Below, one piece after another: positions 36,386 to 45,720 of a stretch of 64,000 bases of DNA; position 1 is the first letter of the stretch, and every line of letters begins with the position of its first letter. The translations under genes and the position numbers were made by a program. Under the pieces are notes generated by a model. It was not told the origin of the DNA. It saw only the letters and a program-made list of their open reading frames with translations, and ran no database searches. This DNA is from Hafnia alvei (GTDB taxonomy: Bacteria; Pseudomonadota; Gammaproteobacteria; Enterobacterales; Enterobacteriaceae), in assembly GCF_964063325.1 (NCBI RefSeq), contig NZ_OZ061315.1:1550001-1614000 (forward strand), read 5' to 3'.

Positions 36386-36394
36386 GTTATTCCC

Positions 36395-37666
36395 TTATAT
36401 GAAAGCAGTTTGCTGCGTGGTGTTATGCGTTTTTTTCTCTTTGACCAAGGTCCATAAGAAGGCAGCACCAATAAGATCAAAGAACCCTAAGCCGACAAAG
36501 AAGAAGTTGTAACCAATCACGGCGACGGACGCGCCTAAGAACATTGAGAAAAGAAAGTTTCCCGTTCCCCCGCTGAGCGCGGCGAAACCGGTCGCCGTTG
36601 CCACTTCGGATTTATTAAATAAATCTGACGACATGGTGATAACGGTAATAGAGAGACATTGATGTGCAAAACCAGCAATGCAAAATAGTGCGACAGCCAA
36701 ATAGATATTTTCGACGTGGCAGATAAACGCCATGCTGACCATGAGACAGGCCGCAAAGGTGTAGGTAATACGGCGTGAATTAATAATGGTGATGCCGCGA
36801 TTATTTAAATAGCGCGCCATTATTCCTGAGAAAATACAGCCTAAATCTGAGGTTAAAAAAGGGAGCCAGGTAAACATAGCCACATGAGCCATATCGAGAT
36901 GACGTTCGGTGACTAAATAAAGAGGCATCCAATAATGCAACGTTCCCCATGCGGGATCGGCCATAAAACGCGGCAGGGAAATGCCCCATAAATTGCGATT
37001 AGTGAGCATATCCTTGAGTTTAACTCGCTGGACGTTCTCCGTAGATTTCACCTGCCCATCGGCGATCAAAATACGCTCTTCATCTGACAACGCCGGATTT
37101 TTTTCTGGTGACTGATAAAAAAATAGCCATAGAACCACCCAGATGAGACCAACCGCACCGGTGATAATAAAGGACATTTCCCAGTTATATTCGAGTATTG
37201 CCCAAACTACCAAGGGAGGCGCCAGCATTGCGCCGAGGGACGTTCCCATACTGTAGATCCCGCAGGCCAAGCCGCGCTCTTTAGCGGGAAACCATTCAGC
37301 CACTACTTTCATACCGGCAGGATTTGCCGAAGATTCAGTAACGCCCATGGTACCTCGCCAAAATGCGAGAGACTGCCAGCCGCCAGCCGTGCCATGCGCA
37401 ATATTGGCAACAGACCAACCGATAGCAAAAATGGCAATTCCCCACTTAACACCGATGATATCGATGACGTATCCCACCACCGGCGCAGCCAGCGCGTAGG
37501 TTGCTTGAAATGCACTGACGACGTATGAATATTGTTGCTGAGTGATGCCAAGTTCTTTAATTAAGGTTGGCGCGGCAATTCCTAATGCGCTGCGAGATAA
37601 ATAGTTGGTGATTGTCCCTACGGTAACGAGCGCAATTATCCACCAACGTAATCCTTTAACTTTCAT
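36395..37666 (-). CDS. MFS uronate transporter, ExuT-like (anion:cation symporter family)
   Basis: The 423-residue inner-membrane carrier has twelve hydrophobic segments. It shares the ExuT-family stretches LRWWIIALVTVGTITNYLSR (about 5-24), AEWFPAKERGLACGIYSMG and LAPPLVVWAILEYNWEMSF. ExuT moves hexuronates with protons. Here it would bring uronate mono- or small oligomers made by the periplasmic lyase into the cell. It is the first gene of the operon and lies 24 bases downstream of a KdgR-like box. Confidence 0.87.
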   Translation of the reverse strand: MKVKGLRWWIIALVTVGTITNYLSRSALGIAAPTLIKELGITQQQYSYVVSAFQATYALAAPVVGYVIDIIGVKWGIAIFAIGWSVANIAHGTAGGWQSLAFWRGTMGVTESSANPAGMKVVAEWFPAKERGLACGIYSMGTSLGAMLAPPLVVWAILEYNWEMSFIITGAVGLIWVVLWLFFYQSPEKNPALSDEERILIADGQVKSTENVQRVKLKDMLTNRNLWGISLPRFMADPAWGTLHYWMPLYLVTERHLDMAHVAMFTWLPFLTSDLGCIFSGIMARYLNNRGITIINSRRITYTFAACLMVSMAFICHVENIYLAVALFCIAGFAHQCLSITVITMSSDLFNKSEVATATGFAALSGGTGNFLFSMFLGASVAVIGYNFFFVGLGFFDLIGAAFLWTLVKEKKTHNTTQQTAFI

Positions 37667-37689
37667 CCGTTATCCACCTTTTCTATTTT

Positions 37690-37708
37690 ATGAAACGATG
37701 TTTTATTA
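37690..37708. promoter_or_regulatory. Candidate KdgR operator of the polyuronate operon
   Basis: ATGAAACGATGTTTTATTA agrees with the enterobacterial KdgR box (AATGAAACATTGTTTCATT type) at about 15 of 18 positions, including the GAAAC/GTTT inverted core. KdgR represses pectin and polyuronate genes until 2-keto-3-deoxygluconate appears. A weaker CRP-like TGTGA-N6-ATCAA lies upstream at 37733-37748. Confidence 0.65.
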
Positions 37709-37971
37709 AAACAGATTTAATGTTTTTTTTATTGTGATCGATGATCAATATATTGATATTGTTGCATTTTTTTCATGAATGATTTTTTGGGACATATTAT
37801 TGCTATCGATCATTTAATTTTATAATCGTGAGAAGAAGTATTTTTGTTTGAAATAAACGGGAAGGAACTCAATAGATTGGTGTTTTTTAGCCGGAGCTAA
37901 TAAATAAGTTATTACTACAAATAGCGGCTTATTTAATTTGTGGCGAATGGAAAACGTCGCGGAGAGTGGGG

Positions 37972-38001
37972 AACGCCACCCAAAAAGTCGCGGATGGCGT
38001 T
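37972..38001. terminator. Hairpin downstream of hisI
   Basis: AACGCCACCC/GGATGGCGTT forms a 10-bp stem with one mismatch, about 27 bases past the hisI stop. It lacks a T-run, so it is only a possible his operon terminator. Between it and the uronate MFS start I see only the KdgR-like box and AT-rich sequence. Confidence 0.4.
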
Positions 38002-38027
38002 AAATAAGAAGAGGCTAAATTCAGCGG

Positions 38028-38657
38028 CTATTTCTCATGCCGTTGGCGTAAATTATTAATCACCGCGCTGAGGTCCAGATCTTGATCCTGTAGCAATACC
38101 ATCAGGTGGTACATCAGGTCTGAGGCTTCATTCACTAACTCATCGCGATCGTGCACCGTCGCGGCTAGTGCGGTTTCCACGCCTTCTTCACCCACTTTCT
38201 GTGCGATGCGTTTGGTGCCGCTGGCGTACAGGCTTGCGGTATAAGAGCTTTTCGGATCGGCATTTTTACGCTCTGCCAGCAACTGTTCTAACTGGAACAA
38301 AAATGCCCAGTCGGAGGCGGCAGGAGAGAAACAGCTGCTGGTGCCTTTGTGACAGGTTGGCCCTTGAGGCTCCGCTAATACCAGCAACGTATCGTTATCG
38401 CAGTCAGGCGTGATGCTCACAACGCAGAGGAAGTGGCCTGAACTTTCACCTTTGGTCCACAGGCGCTGTTTGGTGCGCGAGTAAAACGTTACGTGGCGGC
38501 TACGATTGGTTTCATCGAGAGCTTCAGGCGTCATATAGCCCAGCATGAGTACTTCGCCGGATACCGCATGTTGTACGATTGCAGGCATTAGGTTATCGAC
38601 TTTATTCCAATCTAATTGTTCTTTTTGTTGTTCTGATAAAAAGGATTCTTTTAACAC
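38028..38657 (-). CDS. hisI: Bifunctional phosphoribosyl-AMP cyclohydrolase / phosphoribosyl-ATP pyrophosphatase HisI(E)
   Basis: HisI carries out steps 2 and 3 of histidine synthesis. It has 209 residues. The N-terminal cyclohydrolase has GYMTPEALDET, SRTKQRLWTKGESSGHFL and the metal-binding CDNDTLLV and GPTCHKGTSSCF motifs (about 93-118). The C-terminal pyrophosphatase has KVGEEGVETALAA and NEASDLMYHLMVLL. It is the last his gene and overlaps hisF by 7 bases. Confidence 0.96.
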   Translation of the reverse strand: MLKESFLSEQQKEQLDWNKVDNLMPAIVQHAVSGEVLMLGYMTPEALDETNRSRHVTFYSRTKQRLWTKGESSGHFLCVVSITPDCDNDTLLVLAEPQGPTCHKGTSSCFSPAASDWAFLFQLEQLLAERKNADPKSSYTASLYASGTKRIAQKVGEEGVETALAATVHDRDELVNEASDLMYHLMVLLQDQDLDLSAVINNLRQRHEK

Positions 38658-39427
38658 AAGCGGATCTCCACACCTTGTTGCGACAGATAACGTTTCAAAT
38701 CGCCAATATTGATAATTTGTTTGTGAAACACCGAGGCGGCTAGCGCGCCATCAACGTCGGCGTCGCGGAATGCTTCTAGGAAATGCTCTGGTGTGCCCGC
38801 TCCGCCGGAGGCGATCAGCGGCACATGGCATACCTCGCGGATCAGTTTCAACTGGCGAAGATCGTAACCGTTGCGTACACCGTCTTGGTTCATCATGTTT
38901 AACACGATCTCACCGGCACCGCGCTTTTGCACTTCTTTAACCCAATCAACCGTTTGCCACGTGGTGGCTTTGGTGCGTTGTTCGTCACCGGTAAATTGAT
39001 ACACCTGATAGCTATCGGTTTCGGCATCAAACCACGTATCGATACCCACTACGATGCACTGCACGCCGAATCGGTCGGCGAGGCGAGAAATCAAATCAGG
39101 ATCGGCCAGCGCAGGGGAGTTAATAGAAATTTTATCGGCGCCAAAGGTTAAAATTTGCGAGGCATCTTCGATGCTTTTGATTCCGCCAGCGACGCAGAAG
39201 GGAATATCAATCACTTCTGCCACGCGTGATACCCAGCTTTTATCCACCACGCGTCCATCGGATGACGCGGTGATGTCATAAAACACCAGCTCATCGGCTC
39301 CTTCCTGCGCGTAGCGCTGAGCGAGCGGTACGATATCGCCGATAATTTCGTGGTTACGAAACTGAACGCCTTTGACCACTTGACCATCGCGAACGTCCAA
39401 ACAAGGAATTATGCGTTTTGCCAGCAT
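38651..39427 (-). CDS. hisF: Imidazole glycerol phosphate synthase cyclase subunit HisF
   Basis: The 258-residue (beta/alpha)8 barrel joins PRFAR and ammonia from HisH to give IGP and AICAR. The catalytic Asp11 (IIPCLDVRDG) and the second Asp in VVGIDTW (about 130) are present, with the phosphate sites VAGGIKS and IASGGAG. The start overlaps hisA by 19 bases. Confidence 0.97.
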   Translation of the reverse strand: MLAKRIIPCLDVRDGQVVKGVQFRNHEIIGDIVPLAQRYAQEGADELVFYDITASSDGRVVDKSWVSRVAEVIDIPFCVAGGIKSIEDASQILTFGADKISINSPALADPDLISRLADRFGVQCIVVGIDTWFDAETDSYQVYQFTGDEQRTKATTWQTVDWVKEVQKRGAGEIVLNMMNQDGVRNGYDLRQLKLIREVCHVPLIASGGAGTPEHFLEAFRDADVDGALAASVFHKQIINIGDLKRYLSQQGVEIRLC

Positions 39428-40146
39428 GCGATAGCCTCCTTCACGGTGAATTTTCCTTCGAGTAGGGCACGCCCCACAATGACGCCTTGAACGCCGCTGC
39501 CGCGTAGGGCGGCTATATCCTCTAGGCTACCAATGCCGCCGGATGACTGGAATGCCACCTGCGGATAACGCGCACACACTTCTTGATACAGCGCCACGTT
39601 GGAGCCGCTAAGCGTTCCATCGCGCGAAATATCGGTGCAGAGCACATGCTTAAGGCCATAAGGCAGAAACGCATCGACGATTTGCTCAAGCGTGACGCCG
39701 GAATCTTCCTGCCAGCCGCTGACCGCAATATTTTTGCTGCCGTCGGTGGTAATTCGCACGTCGAGCGCCAGAACCAGCGCATCGGCGCCAAAACGGGTAA
39801 ACCACTGTTTCACGACATCAGGCTGACGCACCGCCGTTGAGCCGATGACAACGCGTGCAGCGCCCGCTTCAAGCAGAGCCGCTACGTCGTCTTCACTGCG
39901 AATGCCACCACCAACCTGCACGGGAACGGAAACGCCGGCCAGCAGTTTGCGCAGCAATGGGATCTGGCGCGCCGCCGGATCTTTAGCGCCGGTTAAATCA
40001 ACCAAGTGCAGAACTTCACCGCCTTGCTGCTGATAATCTTGCAGGCGTGGTAACGGGTCATTGCCATAATCGCGTTGCTGGCCGTAATCGCCCTGATGCA
40101 GACGCACTACTTTTCCATCGATAAGATCTAATGCGGGGATAATCAT
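39409..40146 (-). CDS. hisA: ProFAR isomerase HisA
   Basis: The 245-residue (beta/alpha)8 barrel converts ProFAR to PRFAR. Asp7 (PALDLIDG) and the Asp of CTDISRDGTLSG (about 169) are the catalytic pair. VGGGIRSEDD and SSGGIGSLEDI are the phosphate-binding loops. It starts 14 bases after hisH. Confidence 0.97.
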   Translation of the reverse strand: MIIPALDLIDGKVVRLHQGDYGQQRDYGNDPLPRLQDYQQQGGEVLHLVDLTGAKDPAARQIPLLRKLLAGVSVPVQVGGGIRSEDDVAALLEAGAARVVIGSTAVRQPDVVKQWFTRFGADALVLALDVRITTDGSKNIAVSGWQEDSGVTLEQIVDAFLPYGLKHVLCTDISRDGTLSGSNVALYQEVCARYPQVAFQSSGGIGSLEDIAALRGSGVQGVIVGRALLEGKFTVKEAIACWQNA

Positions 40147-40160
40147 TAGCGTGCTGCTCC

Positions 40161-40766
40161 TTAAAGTGACAATTCCAGAAAGTTTTTTAACAGCTGAGCA
40201 CCGGCGGCACCGGAGCGCTCAGGGTGGAATTGCACACCGAAGAAATTATCTTTTTGCACCGCAGCGCTAAATGGCGCGCCATAGTTCGCCTGCGCGATGG
40301 TGTTTTCGCACACCGGATAGGCATAACCGTGCACAAAATAGAAATAGGCGCCGTCTTCCAACCCTTGAAAAAGGCGATGACCCGCGAGGGATGACACCTG
40401 GTTCCAGCCCATGTGCGGCAATGGCAGCCCATAATCCTTCATGGTTTCGACGGGGGTATCGATGATGCCTAATGTGTCGGTATTGCCTTCATCGCTGCGG
40501 CTAGCCAGCAGCTGCATACCGAGGCAGATCCCCAAAACGGGCTGAGTACAGGCTTTAATCAGCTCAATCAGATTACGCTCGCGCAGCTGTTGCATCGCGG
40601 CTTGCGACGTTCCCACGCCCGGAAGAAATAGCTTATCAGCGGTGAGCACCACGTCGGGTTCGCGGCTGATTTTTGGCTCATAGCCCAGCCGCTGAATGGC
40701 ATATTTCACCGAGGATAAGTTGGCGCAGCCGGTGTCCAGAATCACAACGTTAGTGTCGGCCATCAT
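40161..40766 (-). CDS. hisH: Imidazole glycerol phosphate synthase glutaminase subunit HisH
   Basis: The 201-residue class I glutamine amidotransferase supplies ammonia to HisF. The triad is visible: Cys in VLGICLGMQLL (about 80), and His and Glu in VQFHPERSG (about 178-184). Two adjacent ATGs occur; the first overlaps the hisB stop as ATGA. Confidence 0.97.
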   Translation of the reverse strand: MMADTNVVILDTGCANLSSVKYAIQRLGYEPKISREPDVVLTADKLFLPGVGTSQAAMQQLRERNLIELIKACTQPVLGICLGMQLLASRSDEGNTDTLGIIDTPVETMKDYGLPLPHMGWNQVSSLAGHRLFQGLEDGAYFYFVHGYAYPVCENTIAQANYGAPFSAAVQKDNFFGVQFHPERSGAAGAQLLKNFLELSL

Positions 40767-41830
40767 AAAACCCCTTTCGAGCTTGGCAGAGTATCGCCCT
40801 CAACGCGAATGGCCTGACGCAGCGTGCGGCCAAAGACCTTAAATAAGCTCTCTACGCGGTGGTGATCGTTTTTCCCTTTGGTTTTCAAGTGCAAGGTGAT
40901 CCCCATGGCATAGGCCAGAGATTGGAAAAAGTGCTCAACCATTTCGGTGCTGAGATCGCCCACCCGCTGGTGGGTAAACTCGGCCTTATAAACCAGATAA
41001 GGGCGGCCAGAGATATCCAACGCGCAGCGCGCCAAGCATTCATCCATCGGCAGCACAAAGCCAAAACGAGAAATGCCGCGTTTATCGCCCAGCGCTTTTT
41101 TCAACGCTTCGCCCAATGCCAGCGCGGTATCTTCCACGGTGTGGTGATCGTCGATATACAGATCGCCCTTAACCTCGATGTTCATGCGGAAACCACCGTG
41201 GGTGGCAATTTGATCGAGCATGTGATCAAAGAAGCCGACGCCGGTGCGAATGTGGCTTTCACCTTCACGGTCGAGCCACACGTCAACGTTGATTGCGGTT
41301 TCACGCGTAACGCGGTTCACCTGTGCGTGGCGGTCGCGTTTAGTTAACTCATCGGCGATGTGTGCCCAACCGCTATTTTCTGCGTTGTAGCGAATACCGG
41401 CGATGCCCATGTTTTCTGCCAGCTGAACGTCTGTTTCACGGTCACCGATGACGCGTGAGGCGGCATAGTCCATCACTTCAGGGTTCAGGTATGCCTGCAC
41501 CAGCTCGGTTTTTGGCTTACGGCAGGTGCAGTTGTCGGCGGGCAGGTGCGGACAGATCAGCACGTCATCGAAGACCACGCCTTGCGACGTAAAAATCTGC
41601 ATCATCAAGTTATGCGGGCCGTCAAAATCGGTCTGCGGAAAGCTGGCTGTGCCTAAGCCGTCTTGATTGGTGATCATCACCAGACGATAACCCGCCTGCT
41701 GTAGCTTCAGCAGCGCAGGGATAACGGCAGGTTCAAACGCCAATTTGTCCAAGCGGTCGACCTGAAAATCAACCGGTGGTTCGCTAATTAGGGTTCCGTC
41801 ACGGTCGATAAAAAGAAACTTCTGGCTCAC
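40763..41830 (-). CDS. hisB: Bifunctional histidinol-phosphatase / imidazoleglycerol-phosphate dehydratase HisB
   Basis: The 355-residue fusion catalyses steps 7 and 9. The N-terminal HAD phosphatase has Asp9 and Asp11 (FIDRDGT) and a zinc loop with CPHLPADNCTC (about 93-103). The C-terminal dehydratase has the metal-binding HHTVEDTALALGEAL and HHRVESLFKVFGR. The start is GTG, overlapping the hisC stop by 4 bases. Confidence 0.97.
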   Translation of the reverse strand: MSQKFLFIDRDGTLISEPPVDFQVDRLDKLAFEPAVIPALLKLQQAGYRLVMITNQDGLGTASFPQTDFDGPHNLMMQIFTSQGVVFDDVLICPHLPADNCTCRKPKTELVQAYLNPEVMDYAASRVIGDRETDVQLAENMGIAGIRYNAENSGWAHIADELTKRDRHAQVNRVTRETAINVDVWLDREGESHIRTGVGFFDHMLDQIATHGGFRMNIEVKGDLYIDDHHTVEDTALALGEALKKALGDKRGISRFGFVLPMDECLARCALDISGRPYLVYKAEFTHQRVGDLSTEMVEHFFQSLAYAMGITLHLKTKGKNDHHRVESLFKVFGRTLRQAIRVEGDTLPSSKGVL

Positions 41831-42930
41831 ACGGCCTCCTTGCTGAATTCTTTAGCGGCTACGGCATTAGGGAACGCGCGCAGGGCTGCAATCACTTGGT
41901 TGTTTTCTGCCTGTGTGCCTATGGTGATCCTTAAGCAGTTCGACAGACTGGGTTGTTTGCTTTGATCTCGTAAGATAATGCCTTGATCCCAGAGCGATTT
42001 AAACACCGCAGCGGCGGCTGAACAGCGGAAGACTAAATAGTTGCCTTCGCCGGGATAGACGGCCTCGACGCAGTCGCATTCGGTTAGTGCTTTTACCAGC
42101 AGCGCGCGGTTTTCTAGAATGGTTTGCACCCGCTGGCGCATCGCTGCCACACCGTCTGGCGAGAGCGCCTGTGCGGCGATATCGGCAACCGGCGTTGAAA
42201 GTGGATAAGGTGCAATGACTTTCAATAGCAAAGTGATCATTTCAGGACTGCCGAGCGTGAAGCCACAGCGCAAACCCGCCAAAGCGAATGCTTTAGACAG
42301 GGTACGCAATACGACCATGTGCGGAAACTCAGCCAGCCAAGGCACCAGCGTAGCGTGCGGTGCGAACTCGATATAGGCCTCATCAACGGCCACGATGGCT
42401 TTTCCTGCGGTCAGCGCTAACAGCTGGCGTAAATCAGTTGGGCTAAGCAAGTTGCCGGTTGGGTTATTAGGGCTACAGACGTAAATCAGCTTCACGCCAG
42501 CCAGATTTTGTTCAATGGCCGGTAAATCCAACTGCCAGTCTTCACGTAATGCTACCGTGCGGCGTTCAACGCCAAAGGTTTCAGCGCTTACGCCGTACAT
42601 ACCGTATGTCGGTGGGCAATACAGCACCGCATCCTGGCCCGGCTCACAGAATGCACGGATCAGAAGCTCAATGCCTTCATCTGCGCCACGGCTAACTAAA
42701 ACCTGATCGGCGTTGACGCCCGCGTAGGACGCATAGTTATTAATTACGGCCTGTGGCTGACATTCTGGATAACGGTTAAAAGTATCGGCGCTGAGCTGAT
42801 AAGCCGTGCCAATCGGATATTCGTTGGCGTTTAACCACACGTCGCCTTTACCGCCCAGACGGCGAGCAGATTGATAAGGGACTAATTTGCGCACGTTGGC
42901 GCGGGCCAATTCTTCAATGCTGGAGCTCAT
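41827..42930 (-). CDS. hisC: Histidinol-phosphate aminotransferase HisC
   Basis: The 367-residue fold-type I PLP enzyme transfers the amino group from glutamate to imidazole acetol phosphate. The PLP lysine is in RTLSKAFALAGLRCGF (about 217). VCSPNNPTGNLLS and VAVDEAYIEF are the cofactor loops. The start overlaps the hisD stop by one base (TAATG). Confidence 0.97.
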   Translation of the reverse strand: MSSSIEELARANVRKLVPYQSARRLGGKGDVWLNANEYPIGTAYQLSADTFNRYPECQPQAVINNYASYAGVNADQVLVSRGADEGIELLIRAFCEPGQDAVLYCPPTYGMYGVSAETFGVERRTVALREDWQLDLPAIEQNLAGVKLIYVCSPNNPTGNLLSPTDLRQLLALTAGKAIVAVDEAYIEFAPHATLVPWLAEFPHMVVLRTLSKAFALAGLRCGFTLGSPEMITLLLKVIAPYPLSTPVADIAAQALSPDGVAAMRQRVQTILENRALLVKALTECDCVEAVYPGEGNYLVFRCSAAAAVFKSLWDQGIILRDQSKQPSLSNCLRITIGTQAENNQVIAALRAFPNAVAAKEFSKEAV

Positions 42931-44273
42931 TAGTTTTTCTCCTTCTGCTGAGACTGGAGCGCAGCAACGCGCAGGGTGACGGCATTTTTGTGGGCGGTCA
43001 GCAGCTCTGCCGCCGCCATTGCTTCAATCACCGGCGCTAAGCCGAGTAGGCCATCGGCGCTAATTTGTTGAACGGTCATGCGTTTTTCAAAATCCGCTAA
43101 ACCGAGGCTGGAGTGGGTTGCGGTGTAGCCGTAGGTTGGCAGCACGTGGTTAGTGCCAGACGCGTAGTCGCCCGCAGATTCGGGCGACCAGTCGCCAAGA
43201 AACACCGAACCTGCGCTAGTGATTTTGTCAATCCATTGGCGTGGTTCGCGGGTCTGGATAATCAGGTGCTCAGGACCATAACGGTTGCTGATATCGATGC
43301 ACTCCGCTAATGACGAAGTGACAATCAAACGGCTTGAGTCCAGCGCCTGACGGGCGATGTCGGCACGTGACAGGGTTGCGAGCTGTGCTTCCACTTCAAC
43401 GGCGACGCGTTTGGCTATTTCGGCATCGGGCGTGAGCAAAATGACCTGTGAATCAGGACCGTGTTCGGCCTGAGAGAGCAAATCGGCGGCGATAAATGCC
43501 GGCGTGGCTTTTTCATCGGCAATCACCAGAACTTCAGACGGGCCAGCAGGCATGTCGATGGCTGCGCCGTCGATGCTTTGGCTTACCTGACGTTTGGCTT
43601 CGGTGACGTAAGCATTGCCCGGCCCAAAAATTTTATCCACTTTAGGGATAGACTCGCTGCCAAAGGCAAGTGCCGCAATAGCCTGTGCACCGCCGACCTG
43701 AAATACCTCAGTGATGCCACACAGTGAGGCGGCATAGAGGATTTCGTTGGCAATCGGCGGTGGCGAACACAACACGACTCGCTGACAGCCAGCGACGCGC
43801 GCCGGAATACCGAGCATTAATACGGTGGACAGCAGCGGCGCAGTGCCGCCCGGAATGTATAAACCGACCGACGCCAGCGGGCGGGTGACCTGCTGGCAAC
43901 GTACGCCGGGCTGGGTTTCGATATCCACCACAGGCAAAATCTGGGCGACGTGGAATTTTTCGATATTTTGGGCAGCCTGCTGCATAGCCGCTTTGATTTC
44001 TGCGTCTAAGCGAGAGGCTGCCTGATCGATATCGCTCACGCTGACGCGCAAAGTAGCAATATCGACTTTATCGAATTTGGCGCTCAGCTCACGCAGTGCC
44101 GCATCGCCGCCGGATTTAACCTGCCGTAAAATATCTGCCACGCTGGCGCTTATGGAGTCAGACGCGGCGACCGCAGGACGTTGCAACAGCGCTTGTTGCT
44201 GCTGCGCATCGCATTCGTTCCAGAAAGTGATGTTGTTAAAGCTCGTTTTCTTATCAGCAGCAATCATCGCCAT
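42930..44273 (-). CDS. hisD: Histidinol dehydrogenase HisD
   Basis: The 447-residue zinc enzyme makes the last two NAD-dependent oxidations to histidine. It has the signature SIDGAAIDMPAGPSEVLVIAD (about 233-253), the zinc-ligand region LLSQAEHGPDSQ and the C-terminal YGYTATHSSLGLADFEKRMTVQ. It is about 13 residues longer than the E. coli protein, mostly at the N-terminus. It overlaps hisG by one base. Confidence 0.96.
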   Translation of the reverse strand: MAMIAADKKTSFNNITFWNECDAQQQQALLQRPAVAASDSISASVADILRQVKSGGDAALRELSAKFDKVDIATLRVSVSDIDQAASRLDAEIKAAMQQAAQNIEKFHVAQILPVVDIETQPGVRCQQVTRPLASVGLYIPGGTAPLLSTVLMLGIPARVAGCQRVVLCSPPPIANEILYAASLCGITEVFQVGGAQAIAALAFGSESIPKVDKIFGPGNAYVTEAKRQVSQSIDGAAIDMPAGPSEVLVIADEKATPAFIAADLLSQAEHGPDSQVILLTPDAEIAKRVAVEVEAQLATLSRADIARQALDSSRLIVTSSLAECIDISNRYGPEHLIIQTREPRQWIDKITSAGSVFLGDWSPESAGDYASGTNHVLPTYGYTATHSSLGLADFEKRMTVQQISADGLLGLAPVIEAMAAAELLTAHKNAVTLRVAALQSQQKEKN

Positions 44274-45172
44274 TACTCCATCATTTTTTCGATTGGCAGA
44301 ACCAGAATCGAGCTAGCACCCAGAGACTTCAGTTTTTCCATGGTTTCCCAGAACAGGGTTTCGCTGCTCACCATGTGCATGGCGACACGGTTTTGGTCGC
44401 CGGCCAGCGGAAGTAACGTTGGACGTTCAGCCCCCGGCAACAGCTGAATAATTTGTTCCAGCTTGTCGCTTGGCGCGTGCAGCATGATGTATTTGGATTC
44501 GCGAGCTTGGATCACGCCTTGAATACGGGTCATCAGCTTGTCGATCAGCTCTTGCTTAGCCGCTGGCATTTCGCCATCGCGCTGGATCAGACAGGCTTTG
44601 GAGCGATAAATCACCTCAACTTCACGCAGGCCGTTAGCTTCTAACGTTGCGCCGGTAGACACCAAATCGCAGATCGCATCGGAAAGGCCCGCGCGTGGCG
44701 CAACTTCCACCGAGCCGTTCAGCAGGCACGATTTAAAGCGGATATTTTGTTTATCGAGGTATTGCTTTAGCAGGTGTGGGTAGGAGGTCGCGATGCGGGA
44801 ATCTTGCAAACACTGCGGGCCGTCGTAAGGAACGTCTAGCGGCATCGCCAGTGATAAACGACAGCTGCCGAAATCCAAGCGGCGCAGGGTGAAGTAGCGC
44901 GGATCTTCGCCCTGAGCGCGACGGCTCAGCAGCTCTTCTTCCAAAACGTTCTCGCCAATGATGCCTAAATCGACAACGCCATCCATCACCAATCCGGGGA
45001 TATCGTCATCGCGAACGCGCAGAATATCGATAGGCATGTTTTCGGCGAAGGCGATCAAACGTTGCTGCTGAAGATTAATTTTAATGCCGCAGCGTGCCAG
45101 AAGCTCCTGAGAGTCTTCGCTCAGGCGACCGGATTTTTGCATGGCGATACGTAAACGAGTTTTGTCTAACAT
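44273..45172 (-). CDS. hisG: ATP phosphoribosyltransferase HisG
   Basis: HisG starts histidine synthesis and is feedback inhibited by histidine. The start at 45172 (MLDKTRLRIAMQKSGRL) gives 299 residues, as in E. coli, with GGGAAG upstream. A frame extension to 45211 runs into the attenuator and is not used. The catalytic core DLVSTGATLEANGL and the long form's C-terminal regulatory domain (MVSSETLFWETMEKLK) are present. Confidence 0.97.
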   Translation of the reverse strand: MLDKTRLRIAMQKSGRLSEDSQELLARCGIKINLQQQRLIAFAENMPIDILRVRDDDIPGLVMDGVVDLGIIGENVLEEELLSRRAQGEDPRYFTLRRLDFGSCRLSLAMPLDVPYDGPQCLQDSRIATSYPHLLKQYLDKQNIRFKSCLLNGSVEVAPRAGLSDAICDLVSTGATLEANGLREVEVIYRSKACLIQRDGEMPAAKQELIDKLMTRIQGVIQARESKYIMLHAPSDKLEQIIQLLPGAERPTLLPLAGDQNRVAMHMVSSETLFWETMEKLKSLGASSILVLPIEKMME

Positions 45173-45230
45173 GTGGCTTCCCTTAATATTTTTTAAATTC
45201 TGTGGTGTCATTTAGCGATCTTTGGGCAAC

Positions 45231-45266
45231 AAAAAAGCCCTCGGAAGATAATCTTCCGAGGGCTCT
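45231..45266 (-). terminator. his operon attenuator terminator
   Basis: A perfect 14-bp inverted repeat (45236-45249 and 45251-45264) is followed on the minus strand by TTTTTT. It lies between hisL and hisG and is the terminator half of the his attenuation switch. Confidence 0.95.
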
Positions 45267-45329
45267 CTTTTGCGTTCTGCGCCACTGGAAGATTGTTAAC
45301 CGTCTTCCAGCACTCATCGGCCTGTCAGA

Positions 45330-45380
45330 CTAGTCAGGATGATGGTGATGATGGTGGCTGAACTGAACGCGAGTAAGCAT
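45330..45380 (-). CDS. hisL: his operon leader peptide HisL
   Basis: The 16-codon leader peptide is MLTRVQFS, then six consecutive His codons, then PD. E. coli HisL (MTRVQFK plus seven His and PD) is clearly homologous. Ribosome stalling at the His codons when charged tRNA-His is low would favour the antiterminator and let transcription pass 45266. Confidence 0.95.
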   Translation of the reverse strand: MLTRVQFSHHHHHHPD

Positions 45381-45433
45381 TTTTTGTAATCCAATAATTT
45401 GGCAGACACAATTGTCTGCGTTAACTGTAAATT

Positions 45434-45463
45434 AACCTAAACCAAATACAGGGGGGATGGCAA
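45434..45463 (-). promoter_or_regulatory. his operon promoter
   Basis: On the minus strand -35 TTGCCA and -10 TAGGTT are separated by 18 bases. GGTTTAGGTTAA around the -10 is the same as in the E. coli his promoter. The rest of the 340-bp gap to yeeZ carries no further gene. Confidence 0.75.
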
Positions 45464-45720
45464 CCCCTTTTTTGTGGTCATTTTTTATTTTATCTATTGC
45501 CGCATCATGGCGAGAAAAGTTTAATATTTCGTTTTTGTTTCATTTACCCAGCATGATTGATTATTACTGACAATACTTTACTGCACGATATAGCGTGGAA
45601 ATTGTATAAACAGAGAGAGTGGCGTAGCCTGATTTATATGAATAAATTGTTTTCCATGCATAATTCATTGAAATAAATAGTGCGACTAGGTCGCAGGTCA
45701 TGCGTATTGAGAGGGCCGCA

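Noticed and set aside
37733..37748. CRP site upstream of the polyuronate operon
   Set aside because: Only one half (TGTGA) is good; the other half reads ATCAA. It is mentioned with the KdgR box but not claimed.
45173..45211. Longer HisG N-terminus
   Set aside because: It reads back toward the attenuator and is not conserved. The 299-residue form has the ribosome site.
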